NCBI GenBank assembly: GCA_963540515.1
Contig: CAUTNA010000002.1
Coordinates: forward strand, 20,745 to 84,744
DNA length: 64,000 bases
Reading direction: 5' to 3'
DNA from: JAFGMC01 sp963540515
GTDB lineage: Bacteria; Pseudomonadota; Alphaproteobacteria; Rs-D84
Part shown: positions 18,474-26,902 of the stretch, one piece after another
Numbering within the stretch: the first letter of the stretch is position 1
How the letters are laid out: each line of letters begins with the position of its first letter
The notes under the pieces: generated by a model
Database searches by the model: none
Seen by the model: the letters and a program-made list of their open reading frames with translations, nothing else
What the model was told of the DNA's origin: nothing
Translations under genes and position numbers: made by a program

Positions 18474-18506
18474 GAAAGCGTACTAATAATTTATTAGTAT
18501 GCTTTC
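18474..18506 (+). promoter_or_regulatory. Long hairpin between tuf and rpsJ
   Basis: GAAAGCGTACTAATA (18474-18488) pairs with TATTAGTATGCTTTC (18492-18506) with one G-T wobble and a very small loop. No T-run follows, so it is not a classical terminator. It may stabilise the tuf 3' end, be an RNase processing site, or attenuate read-through into the S10 genes. Confidence 0.6.
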
Positions 18507-18533
18507 TGCTTTGTGAATAATAAGGAAACAAAA

Positions 18534-18845
18534 ATGGTATCTACATCAAAGATTCGTATAAAATTGACAGCTTTTGATCATAGAGTTTTGATAGAATCCT
18601 CTGATGAAATAGTTAAAACTGCTAAAAGAACTGGGGCTGATGTTGTAGGACCTGTTCGTTTACCAACATTTATTCAAAAATTTACAGTTAATCGTTCTCC
18701 TCATGTTGATAAGAAGTCTCGTGAACAGTTTGAGATAAGAAATCATAAAGCTGTTATAGATATTCTTAATCCAACCCCTCAGACAGTTAATGCCCTGATG
18801 AAGTTGGATTTGACATCGGGTGTTGATGTAAAAATTAAATTATAA
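18534..18845 (+). CDS. rpsJ: 30S ribosomal protein S10
   Basis: A 103-residue S10. The family core IRIKLTAFDHRV and later VGPVRLPT and HKAVIDILNPT are present. ATG 18534 follows an AAGGAAA site and gives the normal length; an in-frame start seven codons upstream is not favoured. First gene of the S10 block. S10 (NusE) also takes part in transcription antitermination. Confidence 0.96.
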   Translation: MVSTSKIRIKLTAFDHRVLIESSDEIVKTAKRTGADVVGPVRLPTFIQKFTVNRSPHVDKKSREQFEIRNHKAVIDILNPTPQTVNALMKLDLTSGVDVKIKL

Positions 18846-18876
18846 AATGGTTATTGATATATAAAGGCATAATAAG

Positions 18877-19587
18877 ATGAAACGCAGTGGATTGATAACA
18901 ACAAAAGTAGGGATGACTCGGTTGTTTGATGATAATGGTGTGGCACATGGTGTTACAGTATTATCTGTTGATGACTGCTGTGTTATTGGTAATCGTAGTA
19001 TTGATAAAAATGGATATGTTGCTAATATTCTGGGTATTAGAGAAGCAAAACCAAAACATGTTGCTAAACCACAGTTAAAAGAAGCAGAGAAAAATGGTTT
19101 AAAACCATATAGAAAAGTTGTTGAATTTCGTGTAAGTGAAGATTGTGTAATTCCTGTTGGTACAGTTTTGTCTGCTGATCATTTTATTATTGGTCAATAT
19201 ATAGATGTTACTGCTACTAGTAAAGGTAAAGGTTTTCAAGGAGCGATGAAGAGACATAATTTTGGTGGTAAAGAAGCTACCCATGGTGTTTTAAAGGCTC
19301 ATCGTTCTATTGGTGGTACAGGTATGCGTGAATTTCCTGGTCGTGTTTTTAAAGGTAAAAAGATGGCTGGTCAGATGGGAAATAAACAAATTACTGTTCA
19401 AAATTTAAAAATATTCTCTTTGGATGTTGAAAATAATTTAATTTTTGTTGATGGTGCTGTTCCTGGTGCTAATGGTAGTTTTGTTTTAGTATCTGATTCT
19501 GTTAAAAAAGAGCAGATTAATTTACCAGTTCCAACAGTTTCAAAGAAAGTTTCAGAAGTTGTTTCTGATAATGTAATAGGTGAATAA
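18877..19587 (+). CDS. rplC: 50S ribosomal protein L3
   Basis: A 236-residue L3 that starts SGLITTKVGMTRLF and contains TSKGKGFQGAMKRH and the HRSIGGTGMREFPGRVFKGKKMAGQMG loop region that reaches the peptidyl transferase centre. It is about 25 residues longer than the usual ~210 through a polar, Val/Ser/Lys-rich tail. It ends one base before the rplD start. Confidence 0.97.
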   Translation: MKRSGLITTKVGMTRLFDDNGVAHGVTVLSVDDCCVIGNRSIDKNGYVANILGIREAKPKHVAKPQLKEAEKNGLKPYRKVVEFRVSEDCVIPVGTVLSADHFIIGQYIDVTATSKGKGFQGAMKRHNFGGKEATHGVLKAHRSIGGTGMREFPGRVFKGKKMAGQMGNKQITVQNLKIFSLDVENNLIFVDGAVPGANGSFVLVSDSVKKEQINLPVPTVSKKVSEVVSDNVIGE

Positions 19588-19588
19588 A

Positions 19589-20209
19589 ATGCAAGTTAAT
19601 GTTATTGATTTTAATAATAAAGTAGTTGGAACTAAGGAATTGGTTGACGCTATATTTGCTTTAGAACCTCGTAGTGATATATTGCATAGAGTTGTTGTTT
19701 ATCAAATGGCAAATGCTCGTAGTGGAAATCATAAAGTAAAAACAGTTTCAGAAGTTGCGGGAAGTGGTAAAAAAGCATTTAAACAGAAAAAAACTGGAAA
19801 TGCACGTCAGGGTGAAAAATATAATGTTCATATGCGTGGTGGTGGTATAGTTCATGGTCCTGTTGTTCGTAGTCATGCAATTGATCTTCCTAAAAAGATA
19901 AGAGCTTTGGGTTTGAAGATGGCTTTATCTTCTAAATTAAAAGACTTAGATTTATTGGTTATAAATTCTGAAAAATTGTCCGAATCGAAAACTTCTTCAT
20001 TTGTAAAAATTTTAAAGAAAATAGGTATTGATTCTGCATTATTTGTTTGTGGTTCATCTGTTGATATTAATTTCAAAAGATCTATTTCTAATATAGAAAA
20101 TATCGATGTTTTGCCTACAATAGGATTAAATGTTTTAGATATATTAAAGCATAAAAAATTGGTTTTAACTGAAGATGCTGTATCTTCAATAGTTGCGAGA
20201 CTAAGTTAA
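19589..20209 (+). CDS. rplD: 50S ribosomal protein L4
   Basis: A 206-residue L4, a tunnel-wall protein. Conserved pieces include GSGKKAFKQKKTGNARQG and GGGIVHGPVVRSH. ATG 19589 (after the rplC TAA) is preferred to an in-frame GTG at 19580 that would overlap rplC. In E. coli L4 represses its own operon; no such leader is identifiable here. Confidence 0.95.
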   Translation: MQVNVIDFNNKVVGTKELVDAIFALEPRSDILHRVVVYQMANARSGNHKVKTVSEVAGSGKKAFKQKKTGNARQGEKYNVHMRGGGIVHGPVVRSHAIDLPKKIRALGLKMALSSKLKDLDLLVINSEKLSESKTSSFVKILKKIGIDSALFVCGSSVDINFKRSISNIENIDVLPTIGLNVLDILKHKKLVLTEDAVSSIVARLS

Positions 20210-20225
20210 GTTTACGGAGAAAATT

Positions 20226-20552
20226 ATGTCTAAAGAAAAATCTGTTTATAATAATTCTTTATCTTCCAAGATGTTTGATATTTTGCGTAAACCTATAGTT
20301 TCTGAAAAAGCTGTTAGAGCTTCTGAGAGTGGTAAAGTTGTTTTTCAAGTATCGATGGATGCAACAAAACAAGAAGTTGCTAGTGCTGTAAAAGCTATAT
20401 ATAATGTTGATGTTAAAAAAGTTAATATAATTGTGCAAAAAGGTAAAACTAAAAGATTTAGAAATAAAAATACTGGAACACAAGCAAGTATAAAAAAAGC
20501 ATATGTTAGTCTTCCAGAAGGTGCTAAGATTGATTTTGCGGTTAAGGCTTAA
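20226..20552 (+). CDS. rplW: 50S ribosomal protein L23
   Basis: A 108-residue L23, the docking site for trigger factor and SRP near the exit tunnel. The core ILRKPIVSEKAVRA is preceded by ~14 extra N-terminal residues, and KGKTKRFRNK follows. Coupled in the S10 block, 16 bp after rplD. Confidence 0.96.
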   Translation: MSKEKSVYNNSLSSKMFDILRKPIVSEKAVRASESGKVVFQVSMDATKQEVASAVKAIYNVDVKKVNIIVQKGKTKRFRNKNTGTQASIKKAYVSLPEGAKIDFAVKA

Positions 20553-20612
20553 GTTAAATTTTGACAGATAATCCATTGAGATGTTAATGTCAAATAAATA
20601 AAAAGGTAAAAA

Positions 20613-21446
20613 ATGTCTTTAAGAACTTATAAACCTATTACTCCAGGAACCAGAGGTTTGGTTTTAGTTAGTCGTAAGGAATTACATTCTGGAGATCCTA
20701 TTAAATCTTTGACTGTTGGTTTGAAGTCAAAGGGTGGACGTAATAATTTTGGACACGTAACTGTTCCTCATCAAGGTGGTGGTCATAAGAGAAAATATAG
20801 AATAATTGATTTTAATAGAAAGAAAAAAAATATTCCTGCTACAGTTTTACGTCTTGAATATGACCCTAATAGAACGGCTTTTATTGCATTGATAGAATAT
20901 AAAGATGGTTTAAAATCATATATAATTGCACCTCGTGATTTAAAAGTTGGTGATATTGTAATATCAGGTGAACATGAAGATATAAGACCTGGTAATGCGA
21001 TGCCTCTTAAAAATATGCCAATAGGAACAGTTGTTCATAATATAGAATTAAAACCTGGTGCAGGTGCACAACTTGTAAGAAGTGCAGGGTGTTCTGCTCA
21101 ACTTATGGGTAAAGATGGTATTTATGCTCAAATAAAAATGAATAGTGGAGAACTAAGAAAAATTCATTCTGATTGTTTAGCTACTGTTGGAGTCGTTTCT
21201 AATCAAGATCAAAAAAATATTAATCTTGGTAAGGCTGGACGTGCAAGATGGTTAGGTATAAGACCTTCTACTCGTGGTATGGCTATGAATCCTGTTGATC
21301 ATCCAATGGGTGGTGGTAATGGACATTCTAAAGGACATATGCCTGTATCAAGAACTGGTGTTCCTGCTAAGGGATATAGAACTCGTAAAAATAAAAGAAC
21401 TACTAAGATGATAATTCGCAGTAGACATTTAAATAAGAAGAAATAA
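20613..21446 (+). CDS. rplB: 50S ribosomal protein L2
   Basis: A 277-residue L2 with family signatures YKPITPGTRG, GGGHKRKYR and, near the C-terminus, NPVDHPMGGGNGHSKGH, the segment close to the peptidyl transferase centre, with its conserved histidine. The 60-bp gap upstream contains TTGACA at 20561-20566 and its inverse TGTCAA at 20588-20593, a possible weak internal promoter or small hairpin. Confidence 0.97.
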   Translation: MSLRTYKPITPGTRGLVLVSRKELHSGDPIKSLTVGLKSKGGRNNFGHVTVPHQGGGHKRKYRIIDFNRKKKNIPATVLRLEYDPNRTAFIALIEYKDGLKSYIIAPRDLKVGDIVISGEHEDIRPGNAMPLKNMPIGTVVHNIELKPGAGAQLVRSAGCSAQLMGKDGIYAQIKMNSGELRKIHSDCLATVGVVSNQDQKNINLGKAGRARWLGIRPSTRGMAMNPVDHPMGGGNGHSKGHMPVSRTGVPAKGYRTRKNKRTTKMIIRSRHLNKKK

Positions 21447-21458
21447 GGATATATTATT

Positions 21459-21743
21459 ATGACACGTTCTGTTTGGAAAGGTCCTTTTGTTCATCCTTCG
21501 GTTTTGAAAAAAACTAAAATTGCTAATGAGGCAAACGATCGTAGACCTATAAAAACTTGGTCAAGAGGAAGTACTATAATTCCTCCAATGGTTGGACTTA
21601 CTTTTGATGTGCATAATGGACATAAATTTATACCAGTGTCAATTGTTGAAGATATGATTGGACATAAATTAGGTGAGTTTGCTCCTACAAGAACTTATAA
21701 AGGACATGCTGCAAATAAAAAAGCAACAACTGGTAAAAAGTAA
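21459..21743 (+). CDS. rpsS: 30S ribosomal protein S19
   Basis: A 94-residue S19, a head protein that contacts S13. It starts TRSVWKGPFV and contains TWSRGSTIIP, then GHKLGEFAPTRTYKGH, all standard. Twelve bp after rplB. Confidence 0.97.
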   Translation: MTRSVWKGPFVHPSVLKKTKIANEANDRRPIKTWSRGSTIIPPMVGLTFDVHNGHKFIPVSIVEDMIGHKLGEFAPTRTYKGHAANKKATTGKK

Positions 21744-21768
21744 TTTTTAAGGTTGAAAGGTATTTAAT

Positions 21769-22161
21769 ATGAAATATGTAGTTAAAGAAAATCAGGTAAA
21801 GGCATTTAATCGTTTGATAAGAATAAGTGTTCAAAAATTAGGGCTTGTTTGTGATATGGTCAGAGGGTTATCTGCAGAAAAAGCTATTGATATTCTGAAA
21901 TTTTCAAAGAAACGTGTTGCTTCTGAAGTTTTAAAAACTTTGATGTCAGCTGTTGCTAATGCTGAGAATAATAAGAAATTATCACCAGAAACTCTTTTTA
22001 TAAAAGAAATATGGTGTGGTAAGGCATTGACAATGAAACGTGTTATGCCAGGTCCTCGTGGAAGTGCAAGACCAATATTAAAGCCTTTTTCTAATTTGAC
22101 TATAATTTTAGAATCTGGTAATTCGGTAAAAGAAAATAATAAGGGTAAAGAAAAAAAGTAG
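21769..22161 (+). CDS. rplV: 50S ribosomal protein L22
   Basis: A 130-residue L22. Conserved VRGLSAEKAIDILKFSKK and the beta-hairpin region KRVMPGPRGSARPILKPFSN that lines the exit tunnel are visible. A short Lys/Asn-rich tail (about 15 residues) extends it past the usual 110-115. Confidence 0.96.
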   Translation: MKYVVKENQVKAFNRLIRISVQKLGLVCDMVRGLSAEKAIDILKFSKKRVASEVLKTLMSAVANAENNKKLSPETLFIKEIWCGKALTMKRVMPGPRGSARPILKPFSNLTIILESGNSVKENNKGKEKK

Positions 22162-22221
22162 TAGTCTTGTGTAATAAATGTATTATTATATAAAACGAAA
22201 AAGTATATTACGGAGTTTTTT

Positions 22222-22926
22222 ATGGGACAGAAGGTATCACCAATTTCATTAAGAGAGTTTATAAACAAGATAACAGATTCTAGATGGATAGCTGGTAAAA
22301 AAGAGTATGCTGATTTGTTAGCAGAAGATATTAAAATAAGAAATTTTATAAATAAAAAATTAAAAAAAGCTGGACTTGCAAAAATAGTCATAGAACGTTT
22401 TGCTAAAAAAGTTGTTGTAACAATTCATTCTTCTCGTCCAGGTATGATTATTGGTAAAAATGGAAATGATATAGAAACTCTTCGTAATGATGTAAAGAAA
22501 TTAGTTAAGAATGACCAGGTTATAGTTAATATTTATGAAATTCGCAGAGCTGATTTAAATGCAGAACTTGTTGCTCAGAGTATTGCACAACAGATAGAAA
22601 GTCGTGTTTCTTTTAAACGTGCTATGAAGAAAGCTGTACAAAATACTACAAAAGCAGGTGCTCTTGGTATTAAAGTGATGTGTTCTGGTCGTTTAAATGG
22701 TGCTGAGATTGCAAGAAGTGAAAAGATTCGTGAAGGAAGAATACCTTTACATACTTTAAGATCTGATATAGATTATGCTTCTATTCAAGCTAAAACTACT
22801 TATGGTGTTATAGGTGTCAAGGTTTGGATATATACAGGGGATGTTGTTAATAAAGAAAAATTAGCTATGGAAATGGCTCGTCCAACTGAGTATGCTGGTT
22901 CTTCTGAAAAGAAAATTGCTGCTTAA
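22222..22926 (+). CDS. rpsC: 30S ribosomal protein S3
   Basis: A 234-residue S3. It starts MGQKVSPISLR; a KH domain with GMIIGKNGNDIE binds RNA near the mRNA entry, and VMCSGRLNGAEIARSE with the later THYGVIGVKVW-type segment is conserved. A 60-bp gap separates it from rplV. Confidence 0.97.
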   Translation: MGQKVSPISLREFINKITDSRWIAGKKEYADLLAEDIKIRNFINKKLKKAGLAKIVIERFAKKVVVTIHSSRPGMIIGKNGNDIETLRNDVKKLVKNDQVIVNIYEIRRADLNAELVAQSIAQQIESRVSFKRAMKKAVQNTTKAGALGIKVMCSGRLNGAEIARSEKIREGRIPLHTLRSDIDYASIQAKTTYGVIGVKVWIYTGDVVNKEKLAMEMARPTEYAGSSEKKIAA

Positions 22927-22955
22927 TGTAGTTAAATTAATTAAAGGTTGTAGTT

Positions 22956-23369
22956 ATGTTAATGCCGGTTAAAACAAAGTTTCGTAAACAACACAAAGGT
23001 CGTATTCATGGTGTTGCAAAAGGTGGAAGTGAAATAGCTTTTGGTTCATTTGGTCTCAAGGCAATGACTCCAGAACGTGTTACTGCTCGCCAAATAGAAG
23101 CTGCTCGTCGTGCAATAACTCGTCATATGAAACGTGCTGGAAAGTTATGGATTCGTATTTTTCCTGATGTTCCTGTTACAAAAAAACCTTCAGAAGTTCG
23201 TATGGGTAAAGGTAAGGGTGCTGTTGAATATTGGGTATGCAGAGTAAAACCTGGAAGGATTATGTTTGAATTAGATGGTGTAAAGCCAGATGTAGCAATT
23301 GAGGCATTTAATCTTGCATCTGCAAAACTACCAATTAAAACAAAGATTGTAGAACGTAAAGCTAATTAA
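22956..23369 (+). CDS. rplP: 50S ribosomal protein L16
   Basis: A 137-residue L16 starting MLMPVKTKFRKQHKGR. It contains RQIEAARRAITRHMKR and RMGKGKGAVEYWV, hallmarks of the protein that shapes the A-site tRNA pocket. Length is normal. Confidence 0.97.
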   Translation: MLMPVKTKFRKQHKGRIHGVAKGGSEIAFGSFGLKAMTPERVTARQIEAARRAITRHMKRAGKLWIRIFPDVPVTKKPSEVRMGKGKGAVEYWVCRVKPGRIMFELDGVKPDVAIEAFNLASAKLPIKTKIVERKAN

Positions 23370-23380
23370 GGGTAATTGAT

Positions 23381-23569
23381 ATGAAAGATAATAAAACTAC
23401 TGATTTAAATATGGAAGCTTTGCAAACTAAATTAATTGATTTGAAACGTGCTTCAATGGATTATAGATTTCAATTAGCTTCGGGTCAACTACCTAAAACA
23501 CATGTTATAAGACAAAATCGTCGTGAGATAGCACGTGTTAAGACACAAATTAGTAAATTGAAAAAATAA
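23381..23569 (+). CDS. rpmC: 50S ribosomal protein L29
   Basis: A 62-residue two-helix L29 with LIDLKRASMDYRFQLASGQL and RQNRREIARVKT. It sits near the tunnel exit next to L23. Eleven bp after rplP, 13 bp before rpsQ. Confidence 0.94.
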   Translation: MKDNKTTDLNMEALQTKLIDLKRASMDYRFQLASGQLPKTHVIRQNRREIARVKTQISKLKK

Positions 23570-23582
23570 GGGAAGTTAGGTT

Positions 23583-23849
23583 ATGCCAAGACGAGTATTA
23601 CAAGGAACTGTTAAGAGTACCGCAAACGATAAAACTGTTGTTGTTGAAGTTGAACGTCGTTTTCGTCATCCTATTTATGGTAAATTTGTTAAACATAATA
23701 AGAAATATAAAGCTCATGATGAAACAAATGAATATAAAGTTGGAGATATAGTTTCTATAGAAGAACATCGTCCTATATCAAAGACAAAGTCTTGGATTGT
23801 TAAAGGACTTGTTAGTATATCAAAAAAAGCAAAAGATATTGTTGCTTAA
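23583..23849 (+). CDS. rpsQ: 30S ribosomal protein S17
   Basis: An 88-residue OB-fold S17: starts RRVLQGTVKSTANDKT, with RRFRHPIYGKFV and the IEEHRPISKTKSW signature. Standard length and position. Confidence 0.96.
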   Translation: MPRRVLQGTVKSTANDKTVVVEVERRFRHPIYGKFVKHNKKYKAHDETNEYKVGDIVSIEEHRPISKTKSWIVKGLVSISKKAKDIVA

Positions 23850-23864
23850 TAAGGGTGAAAAATT

Positions 23865-24239
23865 ATGATTCAGAATGAAACAGTTATGACAGTTGCAGAT
23901 AATTCTGGTGCTCGTAAAGCTATGTGTATAAAAGTTTTGGGTGGTTCACATCGTCGTTATGCTACTGTTGGTGATAAAATAGTTGTTGCAATAAAAGAAG
24001 CTATTCCTCGTGGAAAAGTTCAGAAAGGTACAGTTCAACGTGCAATAATAGTTAGAACAAAGTTTCCTGTAAAAAGATCTGATGGTTCTATTATTCGTTT
24101 TGATGATAATGCTGTTGTTCTTATAAATAAAAATAATTTTGAACCAATTGGAACTCGTATTTTTGGTCCTGTTGCTAGAGAAGTTCGCCGTAAATATGAT
24201 GTTCAGAAAATAGTATCTCTTGCACCAGAAGTTATTTAA
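23865..24239 (+). CDS. rplN: 50S ribosomal protein L14
   Basis: A 124-residue L14. TVADNSGARKAMCIKVLGG is the family's first signature; FDDNAVVLINKNN and GTRIFGPVARE follow. It forms an intersubunit bridge. First gene of the spc block. Confidence 0.97.
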   Translation: MIQNETVMTVADNSGARKAMCIKVLGGSHRRYATVGDKIVVAIKEAIPRGKVQKGTVQRAIIVRTKFPVKRSDGSIIRFDDNAVVLINKNNFEPIGTRIFGPVAREVRRKYDVQKIVSLAPEVI

Positions 24240-24268
24240 ATTTGGTGTGTTAGATAAAAGGAATAGAT

Positions 24269-24571
24269 ATGAAAATAAAAAAAGACGATAATGTAATTGT
24301 AATTTCTGGCAAATATAAAGGTGTTAAGGGTAAAGTATTATCTGCATATCCATCAGAATCAAAAGTTGTTGTTGAAGGTGTAAATCGTCATAAAATACAT
24401 ATCAAACCAACTCGTGAGGAAGCGGGACATATTATTGATAAAGAAGCTCCGATACATGTTTCTAATGTTGCTTTAATAGATCCAGAAACAAAAAAAGCAA
24501 CAAGAGTTGGTTATAAAGTTATTAATAATAAAAAGGTTCGTATTTCTAAAAAATCTGGTAAAGAAATATAA
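24269..24571 (+). CDS. rplX: 50S ribosomal protein L24
   Basis: A 100-residue L24 with the KOW motif DDNVIVISGKYKGVKGKV at the start, then EGVNRHKIHIKPT. An assembly-initiator of the 50S. A compact hairpin lies between its stop and rplE. Confidence 0.96.
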   Translation: MKIKKDDNVIVISGKYKGVKGKVLSAYPSESKVVVEGVNRHKIHIKPTREEAGHIIDKEAPIHVSNVALIDPETKKATRVGYKVINNKKVRISKKSGKEI

Positions 24572-24580
24572 TATTTAAAG

Positions 24581-24598
24581 TTTCCGCTGTTACGGAAA
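24581..24598 (+). promoter_or_regulatory. Intergenic hairpin with CTGTTA loop, rplX-rplE
   Basis: TTTCCG (24581-24586) pairs with CGGAAA (24593-24598) around loop CTGTTA. The same hexanucleotide loop on a nearly identical stem occurs between rplF and rplR. In E. coli the S8 translational operator lies near this same rplX-rplE junction, but the structure here does not obviously match it. Confidence 0.6.
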
Positions 24599-24617
24599 TT
24601 AATAAAAAGGAAGAAAA

Positions 24618-25163
24618 ATGCAAAGTAGATTGCGTGAAATATATGAAAAAAATATAGTTCCAGAACTTATAAAAGAGTTTGGATATAAAAATAAATTTGC
24701 TGTACCAAAACTATCAAAAATTGTTTTAAATATGGGAGTAGGTGAAGCTGTTGCAGATAAGAAGAAATTAGACTCAGCTGTAAATGATTTAACAGCAATT
24801 GCTGCTCAAAAACCAGTTGTTACAAAAGCGAAAAAGTCTATTGCTACCTATCGTTTACGTGCAGGTCAAGCTATTGGTACAAAGGTAACACTTCGTGGTA
24901 GAAGAATGTATGATTTTTTGGATAAATTGATCACAATTGCACTTCCTCGTGTAAAAGATTTTGCTGGACTTTCTAAGTCTAAGTTTGATGGACGTGGAAA
25001 TTATGCTTTTGGTATAAAGGAACATCTAATTTTCCCAGAAATATCAATTGATAAAATAGATTCTATAATTGGTATGGATATAGCAATAGTTACAACTGCT
25101 AGAACTGATGAAGAAGCATTGGGATTATTGAAAAAAATAGGCTTGCCTTTAGTTTTAAAGTAA
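24618..25163 (+). CDS. rplE: 50S ribosomal protein L5
   Basis: A 181-residue L5, binding 5S rRNA and contacting P-site tRNA. KIVLNMGVGEA, KPVVTKAKKSIATYRLR and the C-terminal GMDIAIVTTARTDEEALGLL are conserved. Start has an AAAAGGAAG site shortly after the upstream hairpin. Confidence 0.97.
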   Translation: MQSRLREIYEKNIVPELIKEFGYKNKFAVPKLSKIVLNMGVGEAVADKKKLDSAVNDLTAIAAQKPVVTKAKKSIATYRLRAGQAIGTKVTLRGRRMYDFLDKLITIALPRVKDFAGLSKSKFDGRGNYAFGIKEHLIFPEISIDKIDSIIGMDIAIVTTARTDEEALGLLKKIGLPLVLK

Positions 25164-25184
25164 TTAATATAAGGAATATTAAAT

Positions 25185-25487
25185 ATGGCAAAGAAAGCAT
25201 TAGTAAATAAAGATCAACGTCGTAGATTGCTTGTTAAGAAGTATGAAAAAAAGCATGCTGAATTAAAAGCTATGATGTCTGTTAATAGTGCACCTGATGT
25301 ACGTTTTGAAGCTATGAAAAAGTTAGCTAAATTACCAAGAAACGCAAATCCAACAAGAGTTCATAGTAGATGTTCTATAACTGGTAGATCTCGTGGTTTT
25401 TGTCGTATGTTTGGTTTATGTCGTCAACAAGTAAGAACACTTGCTTCAGATGGTAAGTTGCCAGGTGTTCGTAAATCATCTTGGTAA
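25185..25487 (+). CDS. rpsN: 30S ribosomal protein S14 (long, zinc-free type)
   Basis: A 100-residue S14. It has the long C- form without the CxxC...CxxC zinc ribbon. The core CSITGRSRGFCRMFGLCRQQ and the ending GVRKSSW are typical. No second short S14 is in the window. Confidence 0.96.
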   Translation: MAKKALVNKDQRRRLLVKKYEKKHAELKAMMSVNSAPDVRFEAMKKLAKLPRNANPTRVHSRCSITGRSRGFCRMFGLCRQQVRTLASDGKLPGVRKSSW

Positions 25488-25511
25488 TAGAAATAATAAA
25501 GAGGTTATATT

Positions 25512-25910
25512 ATGGCATTATCACACCCAATAGGAGATATGATAACCAGAATTAGGAATGGTCAAAATTCTGGAAGAGAACAAGTAAATTCACCTTACAG
25601 TAAATTAAGAATAGCTGTATTAAAAGTTCTTAAAGAAGAAGGTTTTATATCAGATTTTACTGTTTCTAAATTGGATGAAAATCGTTCAGATATCACTATA
25701 GATTTAAAATATATATCTGGTAATGGAGCTATTCAGGAGATATCTATTGTTTCTAAACCTGGTCGTAGAGTTTATTCTGGAAGTTTAAAAATGCCAAAAG
25801 TATTAAACGGTTTAGGTATATCAATTGTTTCAACACCTGCTGGAGTTATGACTGATCATAAGGCTAGAAATATGAATTTAGGTGGTGAAATTTTGTGTAA
25901 AGTTATATAG
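25512..25910 (+). CDS. rpsH: 30S ribosomal protein S8
   Basis: A 132-residue S8: starts HPIGDMITRIRNGQ and ends with the signature STPAGVMTDHKARNMNLGGEIL. It binds helix 21 of 16S rRNA and in E. coli represses the spc operon. Confidence 0.97.
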   Translation: MALSHPIGDMITRIRNGQNSGREQVNSPYSKLRIAVLKVLKEEGFISDFTVSKLDENRSDITIDLKYISGNGAIQEISIVSKPGRRVYSGSLKMPKVLNGLGISIVSTPAGVMTDHKARNMNLGGEILCKVI

Positions 25911-25933
25911 TATTAAATAAAAAGGTTTGTATT

Positions 25934-26485
25934 ATGTCACGCGCAGGCAAGTATCCAGTCGAAATAAAAGAAGGAGTATCGGTTTCTATATTTGATACTT
26001 TTATTAGTATTAAGGGGACAAAAGGTGAAATAAAACTGCCTTTAGATAATAAAAATTCTGATTTGGTTTCTGTAGAGGTTGTTAATAATACTGTCGTTAT
26101 TACTCCAAAAGATTCAGATGATAAAGTATCTCGTGCCATGTGGGGTACTATGACTCGTAATATAAAATCTGCTGTTATTGGTGTTTCTGATGGGTTTGTA
26201 AAAGAAATGTATATGGATGGTGTTGGTTATAAAGCATCAGTAAAAGGAAAAGATCTTGTTTTAGTTGTTGGTTTTTCTCATGATGTTGTATTACCAATTC
26301 CAGATGGACTTTCTGTTGAAATGGGTGCAAAACCTACAGAATTTACCATAAAAGGTTATGATAAATGTCTGCTTGGACAATTTGCAGATAAAGTACATAG
26401 AATTCGTAAAGCTGATCCTTATAAAGGCAAAGGTATATTTTATAAAGGTGAAAGAATACGTAGAAAAGAAGGTAAAAAGAAATAG
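25934..26485 (+). CDS. rplF: 50S ribosomal protein L6
   Basis: A 183-residue L6 with two alpha/beta repeats. It contains KGTKGE, the second-domain VGYKASVKGKDLVLVVGFSH, and the C-terminal RKADPYKGKGI signature near the sarcin-ricin loop. A CTGTTA-loop hairpin follows its stop. Confidence 0.97.
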   Translation: MSRAGKYPVEIKEGVSVSIFDTFISIKGTKGEIKLPLDNKNSDLVSVEVVNNTVVITPKDSDDKVSRAMWGTMTRNIKSAVIGVSDGFVKEMYMDGVGYKASVKGKDLVLVVGFSHDVVLPIPDGLSVEMGAKPTEFTIKGYDKCLLGQFADKVHRIRKADPYKGKGIFYKGERIRRKEGKKK

Positions 26486-26491
26486 TAATTA

Positions 26492-26511
26492 TTTCCTGCT
26501 GTTACAGGAAA
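26492..26511 (+). promoter_or_regulatory. Intergenic hairpin with CTGTTA loop, rplF-rplR
   Basis: TTTCCTG (26492-26498) pairs with CAGGAAA (26505-26511) around loop CTGTTA, the same loop as at 24587-24592. Stem bases differ by a paired insertion and a compensated change, so the paired structure is kept. No T-run follows. Confidence 0.6.
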
Positions 26512-26530
26512 GTATAGAAAGGAAAAAAAA

Positions 26531-26887
26531 ATGTTAAAACATTTATCTACTTCAGAACGTCGTTTATTATCGAATCGTTCTTCACTAAAAAGAAAGAATT
26601 ATGGAAAAATACGTTTGTCTGTATTTCGTTCATGTAAACATATAGAAATTCAAGCTATTGATGATGTAAAAGGATTTACTTTATGTTCTGCATCGTCAAA
26701 AGAAAAAGATTTTAAACTAAGTGGTTGGAATATTAAGGGTGCTGAAGCTCTTGGTAAGATTTTTGCAGAACGTGTTAAAAAAGCAAAAATTGAAAAAATT
26801 TGTTATTTTGATCGTGGTGGTTATTCTTACCATGGTCGTGTAAAAGCTTTAGCAGATGCTATTCGTGCAAATGGTGTTAATATATAA
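26531..26887 (+). CDS. rplR: 50S ribosomal protein L18
   Basis: A 118-residue L18, the 5S rRNA binder of the central protuberance. RLSVFRSCKHIEIQAIDD and the C-terminal CYFDRGGYSYHGRVKALADA signature are present. A 45-bp gap with the hairpin precedes it. Confidence 0.96.
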   Translation: MLKHLSTSERRLLSNRSSLKRKNYGKIRLSVFRSCKHIEIQAIDDVKGFTLCSASSKEKDFKLSGWNIKGAEALGKIFAERVKKAKIEKICYFDRGGYSYHGRVKALADAIRANGVNI

Positions 26888-26902
26888 TAAAGGAATTTAT
26901 AA

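Noticed and set aside
20561..20593. Internal promoter upstream of rplB
   Set aside because: TTGACA is perfect but no convincing -10 follows at the right distance; it is mentioned with rplB only.
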